A DNA stretch of 64,000 bases. Origin: Gnetum montanum. Its lineage: Eukaryota; Streptophyta; Gnetopsida; Gnetales; Gnetaceae. The notes under the pieces are model-generated. The model had not been told where the DNA came from. It did not search any database and saw nothing but the letters and a program-made list of their open reading frames with translations. The stretch is from the NCBI GenBank assembly GCA_015680685.1, contig MNCI01007802.1:432066-496065 (forward strand), given 5' to 3'. Below are positions 9,930 to 18,686 of this stretch, piece after piece. Position numbers and translations under genes: made by a program. Position 1 is the first letter of the stretch, and each line of letters starts with the position of its first letter.

Positions 9930-10745
9930 GGTGCTAGTTATCTAGATTAGTTGTATCATAAATGATCTTTGTTAAGGTATTAACAAAAAATGGGAGTAAG
10001 AGTATAATAAGTGGTACCGTATCATGTCACTGGAAAGACATGTTACCCATGCTTAAAGGTAGGCAGCTTCTAAGGAATCTAAATAATAATAATAATAATA
10101 ATAAGTGCAATGAATAAACTCCTCCCTTGGACAATATTCCAAGTGGTAATGCTCCTTACAACAATGGTAGTCTTATGGTTGCAACTATTAGAGATGAGAC
10201 AATGTGATGTCACTGGAAATTGGTTTGGAATTGGTTTGCATATTGGAAAGAGGGCTAATGATTACCTTAACCATCAATAACACATAAGGATTCATTATTC
10301 CTATGCTAAGATACCTCACATCCCAATTTCAGCAATCCTTTTTACAATCCATCTTACCTCACTATATATTTAATAATAACTTATGGTTTTGTATAATATA
10401 GCATTATTTTCCCAATTTGATGATACTAACATGTGTGTTTCTTTAAATAGGTATGTCTTCCATTCAACTCCTTATGTTCCTAAGGACACTTTTAGGCATG
10501 ATTATACAAGGGCACTAAGGGCTTGAGCTTGATTTTTGGAGAATCCACTTGTATAACTCTTGTATTTCATACTTGCCAAGAAATTGCACATCATCTTGTG
10601 ATTTTTGAAACATCTAATAAACTTCCCATATCATCTAACAATCTTTCCATATATCAAAAGTTCATTATCCATTTCCTATCCATACTATAAACTTTCATTG
10701 ATCAAGATTTCTTCTTCATGATCCTTGAATGCTAAATTTTTGAAT
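9930..10745. other. Interior fragment behind LTR-b
   Basis: This is the leader plus a decayed interior. A possible gag ATG lies at 10,024, and an (AAT)n microsatellite follows at about 10,083-10,104. The last 65 bp (from CCATACTATAAACTT at 10,680) are the first bases of the alpha block, showing what alpha was attached to before LINE-A and LINE-B were joined to it. Confidence 0.5.
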
Positions 10746-10751
10746 TTTAAG

Positions 10752-10800
10752 TACCCTAAAATTTTAAATACCCTAAAATTTTAAGTACCCTAAAATTTTT
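10752..10800. repeat. Three 17-bp tandem copies at a deletion junction
   Basis: TACCCTAAAATTTTAA(A/G) is repeated almost three times between the broken-off alpha start and the truncated LTR-c. It looks like filler DNA made during end joining. It is conserved at 44,738-44,786. Confidence 0.8.
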
Positions 10801-11676
10801 ATCCACCAATGATATCATAACTATGATATTGTATCTACAATGTCATTTATTTAATATTGTAGAACAAGCTATGTCATCATAGATCCAATATCATGGGATA
10901 TGTGTAGCCTATAATTGTAACACTTGGGTGCACAAATCTAGGGAAGTTTCATTCCATCCTTAGCTAGATTCTTGTAGTTTCATTTAGGAGTTTTAGTGAT
11001 AGAGTGAATTCCCATAGTGTGTTGTTGAGTAGTTGTACAGAATCTTTATTCAGTTGAAGTGTACTTGGGCACAATTCATGTCTGGAAATAATGATCAAGA
11101 TTATTTTTCATCATTGCAGCATCCACTTAGTTTTACTATTTTAGTTAGCATAGTTTTTACTATTTTCTTAGTTTAATCATTTTCATTTCTAAGTACTTTA
11201 CATTCTTGTTCATTCGTAAAGAGAAATGAGTATGACTCATTTTGAGCATTTAACCATAATTGTTTGGTAATCCTACTAGTGTTATTGCTTGGTTCACCTA
11301 GTAGCATAACACCTGGTAACCCAGTAATGCCTACATGAGTGCAAGACATGCACGGTAAGCTAGGACCAAATGCTCATCACTCTAGGCTAGGGTAGATTCA
11401 CATTACCATCATTACATAGCTTTAGGACTATATTTCATTCTCCGTTATGTTTATCGCTAGCAGTAAAATGGGCCTAACAACATCAATTATCATATGTCTC
11501 ATGTTGGACTAAACCATATGTGACAAAGCTACAACTAGTTCAAGTGGGAAGATAATGTCCTATGATTAATGCTTAACAGACTAGATGCCATAACTAGTCG
11601 CATCCACAAAACTCAACTAGATCATTCTTGAATGCTTGTGATTCATATGGTTGGGCGTAGGAATACTTGCTACTCA
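10788..11676 (+). mobile_element. LTR-c, 5'-truncated, plus strand
   Basis: It aligns with LTR-e from the TTTTATCCACCAATGATATC block onward; about 85 bp of the LTR start are missing. The TATA-region CTATAATTGTAACACTTGG (about 10,911) is mutated. It ends CTCA, four bases before the PBS at 11,681 (TGGCGCTATTGTCAAGGAT). Confidence 0.7.
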
Positions 11677-11680
11677 TCAT

Positions 11681-11699
11681 TGGCGCTATTGTCAAGGAT
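11681..11699 (+). other. tRNA-Asp-type primer-binding site of LTR-c
   Basis: This site keeps the CpG in TGGCGC. Its remaining changes from the tRNA-Asp complement are transitions apart from one position. Confidence 0.65.
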
Positions 11700-11795
11700 G
11701 TTGCTAGCTATCTAAATTACTTATATCATAAATGATCATTGTTAAGGCATTAACGATTTATTTTTAAAAAATATTAGGTCACACACGTTAAAACC

Positions 11796-11873
11796 ATGTC
11801 TTCTTCACATAGGACTAATAATGCATCATATGAAGATATCTCCACCTTAGTTGCCCATCTTGGTGAAAGATGA
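11796..11873 (+). pseudogene. gag start behind LTR-c, 25 codons
   Basis: The ATG opens MSSSHRTNNASYEDIS and stops at 11,871. At about 11,840 the plus-strand element meets the minus-strand element head to head, so gag is cut off by the junction. Confidence 0.4.
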
Positions 11874-12018
11874 AGGTGAAGTCAAGATAATAAGGATCTT
11901 GATGAGCATATGAAATCCTTACTTGCATTGGCATACTCCAATATTCTTCATCACTTACTCTGTCATTGCCTCTTTTTGATTCCTTGGCAGGTGGTGATTT
12001 TTCTTTGGTTGAAGCCAT
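11815..12018 (-). pseudogene. gag N-terminal remnant of the minus-strand element (LTR-d)
   Basis: 67 codons begin MASTKEKSPPAKESKRG and contain ISYAHQDPYYLDFTF. The same fragment stands at 24,145-24,348, 45,751-45,981 and 57,824-58,000, always about 110 bp inside the minus-strand PBS, where a gag start is expected. The lysine/serine-rich beginning is typical of a disordered gag N terminus. The protein is cut off at the junction with the opposing element. No capsid or zinc-knuckle region remains. Confidence 0.5.
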
Positions 12019-12140
12019 GTTTTGGTTTTCAAAAATTTTGGTTAAGTGTGCTTAATTATTTAGAATGATTAAAAGATCATAGATTCTAGTTCTTGATACA
12101 ATGAAATTTTTAAAATCAATTACTCAACATACATTGACAT

Positions 12141-12160
12141 GTCCTTGACAATGGCACCAA
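12141..12160 (-). other. tRNA-Asp-type primer-binding site of LTR-d
   Basis: On the minus strand it reads TTGGTGCCATTGTCAAGGAC. Compared with the plant tRNA-Asp complement, every mismatch within the site is a transition. Confidence 0.75.
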
Positions 12161-12163
12161 TTA

Positions 12164-13022
12164 TGAGCGATGAAGCAATCCAATAGCCAACAATACAATT
12201 CACAAGTTTCCATTCATGACTCAATCATAACCCATGGATGAAGCAATGTTAATATGCTAGTAATTGGTTTAAGTCCATGACTGTTATCTTCCCAAATGGA
12301 GCTAGTAATGTCTATGTGTATGGTTTAGCTCACCATGACGTATATGATATCTGATGTTATTTAGCCATCATTACTCCTGGTAGTTATGGTGAAAATGAAA
12401 ATGATTTCTAAATCTATGTGAAATAAGTAAAAATCTACATATCCTATGGCGATGAGCATCTGTTCCTAGTCTTTTGCACACACCTTGGGCTTCATGTAAC
12501 CACTATTGGGATACCAACTGTTACACTACTGGGCATACCAAGCAATTACACTTAAGTTCTTGAGATTAGTCGTACTCATTTTGCTTACTAATAATAGTAA
12601 TAGTAAAGTACATAGAAAAGTAAAACATTAACTAAGAATACAATAAACATTATGCTAAGAGAAAATAGTAATAGGGAAATGCTACAATGGTGAAAAATAC
12701 CTCAATCTTTATTTCTAGTTAAACTTTTGCCCAAGTACAAAATGTGTAAACAAAAATTCCATCCACTATGACACACCACACTGCAGGCATTCACACTTCT
12801 AATCACTAAGTCTAAATTCAAGAAATGAAACTACAAGAGTTTTGTTACTATTGGAATTGAAAATTATTAGATTGTGTGTCCAAGTGTTATATTTATAGGG
12901 TTGCACACATCCTAAGACATCATATCAATAATGATGTATGATGCAAGGTGATATCTGAACAACAACATCATTGATATGACATCGTTGATTTGACATTGTA
13001 ATTCCTTGAAATTTGACTTTAT
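12164..13022 (-). mobile_element. LTR-d, minus strand
   Basis: Read on the minus strand it starts near TTATAAAGTCAAATTTC (TGATAAAGTC in the sister copies). It has CCTATAAATATAACACTTGG (plus 12,881-12,900), then GCTAAACCATACACATAGAC, then CTCA next to the PBS. It shares all ordered blocks with LTR-b, -c and -e, but faces LTR-c across about 460 bp of gag remnants. Confidence 0.75.
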
Positions 13023-13032
13023 AAAGATGGGT

Positions 13033-13180
13033 GTTAGAACCTTGAAATATTTATAATATAGGTACACCTTAAAATACATAGCTAAATTAGAACTTTATAA
13101 GTGAGCATTGCCTACTAGAACCAAACCCATTACTTGTTGCTTTCAAGTCAAGGGTCTTACCACTAGGCTAACATCTCATT
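13033..13180 (-). mobile_element. SINE, minus strand, sub-unit A
   Basis: On the minus strand it begins GGTTTAACAATGAGATG and then shows the A box TTAGCCTAGTGGTAAGA and a B-box-like GGTTTGGTTCTAGTAGG. It ends with the family tail GGTGTACCTATATTATAAA. It stands only about 10 bp from the start of LTR-d and in the same orientation. Confidence 0.7.
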
Positions 13181-14213
13181 GTTAAACCAAAAATTTTTTA
13201 GCTATAGGTAACCTTAAACATATAGCCAACATAATATTTTCACAAAATTAAAACAAAATATTATAGTTTCAAATTAACATACCCCTTCGAATCAAACCTA
13301 TAAGAGAACATACTACAAAATCGCATTCGCTTGTACAAGGACTCATCTCTAGACTTGTTCAAAAACAGATCCCTATCATATAAAACTTGATTCTTCCCAA
13401 CTTATAGACTAGAAACTAAATTTATGTATCCAAAGGTATCATTATATATTTTTGTAATTTTTGTAATATATCATGTTGATTATATGTCTTAGAATGTACA
13501 CATATGTCTTACAATGTTGATTGATTTCTTGAAATTTCTTAAGAAGAAGCGTATTTTTAAAATTAAAAAAAAATTATATCATTATGTTTTAAAGTGTAAA
13601 AAAGGAAAGACAAAAATGGAGGAGAAAAGAACAATGCAAGTAAAACTGCTAACATGACCATATTCTAGTACATCTCAAACTTGGTAAAGCATTGCATTGA
13701 ACAATGAGGGTGCTTTTACTTTAATCACAATTAATCTATAATCATTCGATATAACTTATTCTAAATTCAAGGCCACCACAACTCCAAGAAATAATCTTTT
13801 TACATAGGATCCTATTGGGAGAAAACCTGGTTGATCTTTCTTAGCTTTTAAGAAAACCTGGTTGATCTTTCTTAGCTTTTAGCTAGCATCAAACAAAGCA
13901 AGACATTTTGAAACCTACCTATGAGTGTTTCTTTGTATGAAAAAACATGGTTCGAACATTGAATTCTTACAAATTCTATATTAAATGCAAAAAAAATTGA
14001 AAAAATGGATATTCCAAACAAAGAAATATGATAAATTATTTGGGGCAGAATTTAACAATGGGAAATGATTGTCACATATTACGGAAACAAATAAATGTCA
14101 AAGTACATAGATATCCAACAAAATTTAGAATCCCCATAGTGGATCCTTTAGAAAAATTTAACATTTCTACACAAAACCCAAATTTGAAATTCTTATATAG
14201 AAACAAGAGTCTA
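13181..14213. other. 3' flank of the Miro pseudogene, no other gene
   Basis: AT-rich with no conserved ORF. It contains a 31-bp tandem duplication at about 13,821-13,882 (GAAAACCTGGTTGATCTTTC...). No T-run on the plus strand marks a clear poly-A tail of the retrocopy. Confidence 0.5.
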
Positions 14214-16245
14214 TCATAACCACAATAATTTATTAGCACAAGTGCTGGGCCACTTGAATTGCCTTTTAGTTTCTCCACATAGTCCAACATTGACAGATTT
14301 TGGATTAGGCGCTTTTATTGCTTCACATTCAAAGTAACTCTACTACTTCACATTCAAAGTAACTACACCTACAGCTATAGCTATAACTACAACACCAAGA
14401 CACACAAAAGTTATGGTTTTATTCACAAATTTATATCTTTGTTGCATGTTTCTCTTCATAGTTTCTGTCTATGGAATATTGTCCCTTGGATTTTTAGCTA
14501 TTTCAATCATCATTCTGAAAATATTTTCAATGTTCCCATGATTACTACTACATGCAACAGGGCCAATAATTTCCAAATCCTGAGCCATTTTCTTTACTTT
14601 TGAGAATGCATCTTGGTCACAACCCAGTTTATTCTTTGTTACAACAATCATGCAGGGAAAATTGAACCCAATATTTTCTGTAGTTGCAGTAACTAGAGAC
14701 AACAGTTTTACAATTTCCTTTCATGAGTCTAAATCAAAAGTATCATAAACAAACATACCCACATAACAAGGACTCAAAAATTTTAGATCCTGCAGCAAAA
14801 TCTCCAATTCATTTCCTGGAATCTCCCATAGAACTAGAAAGTTTTTAGTCCTATCATCGATTTTAAGCATGTTTGTGTAATACGACTATGATTTTTTATC
14901 CTTGAATGGCCTACAACTGAGAGAATTGAGCAAGGTAGATTTGCTAAAGCCTGTTGATCCAAAAACAAGGCACTAAAATGCATTTCTCTCAGAACTATTT
15001 CTCTTAATATCAATTCTTCTACTTCGATTGATGCAAAATATTATTATAGGATCCACAGGATACCCAATATAGGTCAAGCATTCCAGGATTTTCATAGGAT
15101 CAACCAAAATCATAAGCTACCATTAGTGAACAAATTCATCCACAGAGATAGTCCCAGAACAATCCTTAGAGTCCATGAAAACTTTCTCTTCCCAAGGATT
15201 CCATAGTGTAGTGGAGAACAAATTCTGGATTTCAGTCCAACATAGGGATCCATCACCATCCAAATCAAAATTTACAAAAACACACATAAAAAATCCTAAA
15301 CCCTTGTCAGAGAGGTCCATGTTCTGATCAGGTCTCCATTTGAGCAAACTCAACTGAAAAGTCTCATCCCTGGGCTCAAGATCATTACCATAACCAAACC
15401 TTCTAAGAATAGTCGAAATGAATTCCACTTTTCAGTCTCCAGAAAAATAGAGTGCAAAATCATAAACCCTGCAATAGTCAAACCATGATCATTATACTCT
15501 ATTGTGAGTCTTTGCGAAATCACAACATTCTTGTAGCTCCTACAACATTCTTGGGCTGCAGAGAAACCCCAAAATAGACAAGCTAAAAAATTGCTAATTC
15601 TTCATTGTTGAGCACTCCATCTACATCCACATCATAGATGTTAATAACCTTCCTTAGAGCTCTAGCACAATAGGGCCTGAAGCTTTGAATTTCGTGGTCA
15701 AAAATTAGAAAAACTAGAAATCGAACCATGTTTTGAATAGAGTAGGGTAGGTTCCAGACTTGAGCAGGATTTGTCACAAAGAATCTAACGTAGGCTGGAT
15801 TTGAGGGTAATTTGCCAACAGAGCATATGTGAGCTTAGGAAAGAGTCAAGATTCTTTAGGACTACTCGAATTCAGATCTGAGTTGTAGCAGACCATCATG
15901 ACCAGAACCTCAAGTTTCAAGTGAAAAATTAGGGGAAGAAACTAAGATTTCAGCATATTTAGAGATTCAGAGTCATTGACCATGTAGGTGAGAAGGTTTC
16001 TGTTTACTTATCAAAGCTCTTTTTTAGGAATTGAAGATGAGGATGTGTTGATCAAAGTCAAGAGAATGCTATTAAAATAGGTGAAAAAAGAGTTGTACTC
16101 AAGGAATTTTTAGTGGGGGAGTGGAGTAATATTTTGTTGCTACTACTACTATAACCATGGAGGTAGCTTGTATGAGGCTGGATTTGGCAGTGTTGCTGCC
16201 TTTTACAAAAACCATGACTATGTTATTTGAAACTGTGTTTGTCAT
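14214..16245 (-). pseudogene. MIRO: Miro (mitochondrial Rho GTPase) processed pseudogene, copy A
   Basis: Miro proteins sit in the mitochondrial outer membrane and couple calcium and GTP to organelle movement and shape. Reading from 16,245 downward gives the start and P-loop 1 as KGSNTAKSSLI (GKS changed to AKS, about 16,185-16,215). Next come IPLTLINTSSS-like residues (about 16,030-16,070) and LTYTxNDSES (about 15,980). EF-hand 1 DVDVDGVLNNEE is near 15,600-15,640 and EF-hand 2 DLDGDGSLCWTE near 15,225-15,262. A stop (14,973-14,975) is followed by P-loop 2 GSTGFSKST, YDTFDLDSW (about 14,720) and a hydrophobic tail. The order and spacing match the whole family protein, about 677 codons here against roughly 650 usual, with no introns. 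Several frameshifts and a 25-bp duplication in the tail (14,321-14,370) break it. It is a retrocopy, not a functional gene. Confidence 0.9.
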
Positions 16246-16965
16246 TATTATGGTAATTTTCTTCCAGAGTTGTAGGTGGGTATGGATTCTATGTATGTTG
16301 AATAGGATTCTTATGAAAATTGAAAACTCTTGTTATTCTTATGGAATTTGAGGACTGTATAAACACCTTTCTAGGTGGAGGTATAAGAATAAATGTTCCA
16401 CTTTTCATAGGAGATGTAAGAATAAATGTCCCACTTTTCATAGGTATTGGTTAATTAAAGACCTTGTAATAGTTATTAGTTATGGTGGTTTAACACTAAT
16501 TATGGGGCATTAATGCTTTAGCAATGGAGGGAAGCACTAATTCCACTACATTCAAGGTTATTATGTCCATATATATGATTTGTCTATGCCATCAAGGAAA
16601 AAACTTGAATTAGATGCAAATAAGATCTAATTAAGAATATTATAATATGTAATTGGTTAAGTGTAAATCTTCCATTTTGTTTGTAGTATCAATTTAGTTT
16701 TCGAATTAATAATATTGATTTCACTAAAGAAAAAAAAACTATGAAAATAAAATGGTAAATAAATAGATTCTGTAGGCTTAATAGGACCAAGAAGACTAAT
16801 AAGCTCTTCCTCAAGTTTTTGAAAAAGTAATGAAAAGGTAAATAACTCTACAAAAAATTGGAACTTTAGAACATTCTTCATATTAGACATCAAACTCATC
16901 ATGAAATGTCACCAATCATTTTACACCTAAAGAAACTTAAAGACTTTTGACAACCTATCCTTTTT
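16246..16965. other. 5' flank of Miro copy A
   Basis: This region lies between the Miro start (minus) and LINE-A (plus). The plus-strand open stretch 16,157-16,351 is antisense to the Miro N terminus. The flank has a directly repeated AAGAATAAATGTNCCAC motif (16,388-16,440). No promoter could be assigned. Confidence 0.5.
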
Positions 16966-17570
16966 GACATAATAGGACCATTATGTTGACCATTTCATAG
17001 TTGTTTGCCCTATTTTTCTCTACCATGCAGGAGGCTACACTATAGTCTTGGGGGCTCAAGGTCCATGTGGGCTACTGTGCTATGCATCAACACTACTGTT
17101 AGTTTTTTATTTCATTTTGGATTCTTGTGGGCTACTATGCTACACTGCGCTCTTGGTCTTCATGGGTTGTTATGCTATACTATGCTCTGGTAATGACTAG
17201 GTAGTGGTTGCAATGGTGGGTACGGTCTGTGTTGCTGTGCTATTGCTGCTAGGTGGGTGATGACACCCAATGCTAGTACTGCTACTTACTAGGTGGTGGT
17301 AGCTATGGCTGTGTTGGTGGTGGTAGTGGCTAAGGGTTTCTTCTACGGTTGTTATTGTTGCAGCCATTGCAATGCTTACCTCATCAGTTAGCATTATGGC
17401 TAGAGGTGCTATTCTGAGCCACTGTCATGTAGTTTAGCATTGTAGTGGATGGCCGGATTCAAGCATTGCATGTTGTTCTATGTTGTGGAGGTGGAGTAGT
17501 GGTGTTCACTCAGTCTGTGGTAATTTGTGATCTTGCTGAAGCTGTGGGGTAGTTTCATGTCAGTTCTACA

Positions 17571-18601
17571 ATGGAAAATTTATCTAATTCTACTTTTTAT
17601 TTATCTATGTTTGCTCTCCATCACCAAAGTTCTTCTAAGTTGCCAAAAATAGATTTCCTTCTACCGAATGATATTTTTGATGCAATTTATAAATATTTTG
17701 CAACATGATTTATTTTTCTTCAAAAAGTGGGGTTTCTACCAAGTTCTCTGAGCATTAACATGCAAATCCAAAGCCTCATTCAACCCTAGGGCATTCAAGT
17801 TTCTAACACTTGTTACTACACTTCAAAATTTATTTTTGTGAAGCTATCCACAAACTCTTAGGTTCAGAAGGCTCTCATCCTTAAAAGTTTTCCAAGATAG
17901 AATGCAGCTCAAATTATGTGTGCCTAGAGATTTGACTATAATGTTAATGACCTAACATATAATACAATTTTATATTATGTGAAATTGCCAAATATTCTAC
18001 TCATTTTTTCATTTTTAGAGAGGGATATCATGAGCACCCTTGGTCCAATTATTTTTTACTATAACATTTTTATTAATGGGACTCAAATTTTTTGCTATTG
18101 TATCAAACTTGATATAGCTCTTAGGAAAACCTTTTTAACTCTCACAGTTGGTGGAAAAATCTTTACATAAGAAATTAATTATTTTTATCTTTCAAACTCA
18201 TATAGCTACTGGAATTGGGTTGAGCATCATATCTTGGTATGTTCCTTCCTAGCTAAGAAAAAGAATCCATCCTATTTGAAAAAAACTGGTTCCTAGACAT
18301 AGCATTTCATGCACCATCAAAATCCTTTAGGTTCGAAGCCTTCTATAAAGTAGCTATAAAGTCTTCCTCTTTGTCTAGCCTCTCCAAGATACAAGCAATG
18401 CAGTTGGATGCACACACCTTAGCACATGTCATCCCCTCAAAGTCCTTCAAGGACTCCATCTTGGGGTATGAGTTTGTGATGGGCAATGGAAGAAAACAAG
18501 TCAAAGCTTCCTCCCATGTAACTCTTCCCTTCACTTCCTCTCCACTGAATACTTCCATGGCCCCTGTCACTACAATGAAATCCTTTGCCATTTTTTCATA
18601 A
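17571..18601 (+). pseudogene. LINE-A ORF1 (DUF4283-like)
   Basis: It starts MENLSNSTFYLSMFALHH and runs through LPNDIFDAIYKYFAT, SLSINMQIQS, then KLPNILLIFSFLERDIMSTLG (17,979 onward). It continues to DIALRKTFLTLTVGGK, and the zinc-knuckle position reads YWNWVEHHILVC, where the first two Cys are lost. These segments fit ORF1 of plant L1 elements, which binds element RNA. Stops occur within the first 300 bp and after the knuckle. An open stretch, 18,371-18,601, forms the C-terminal low-complexity tail. The ORF1-to-ORF2 distance of about 85 bp is normal for such elements. Confidence 0.7.
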
Positions 18602-18686
18602 ACAATGGAAGTTGATATTTTGACTTTTGAATCTTCTGTTGACCATTCATTTGACATGCCATCTGCTTCCTTATGAACCTCTTGTC

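Noticed and set aside
15123-15777. Stand-alone EF-hand (calmodulin-like) genes on the minus strand
   Set aside because: The EF-hand stretches are parts of one longer Miro-type reading, with GTPase domains on both sides and a C-terminal tail anchor. They are pieces separated by frameshifts.
17197-17394. Minus-strand His/Ser/Thr-rich ORF (HYHHQHSHSYHHL), repeated in other copies
   Set aside because: It is the antisense of the GTG/GGT-rich LINE 5' UTR; low-complexity translation of a biased strand.
18343-18657. 104-codon minus-strand ORF beginning MSNEWSTEDSKV, also at 52,301-52,615
   Set aside because: It runs opposite to the C-terminal part of LINE ORF1, between ORF1 and ORF2. It is shortened in LINE-B. 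Element context favours the plus strand, though this is the least certain rejection.
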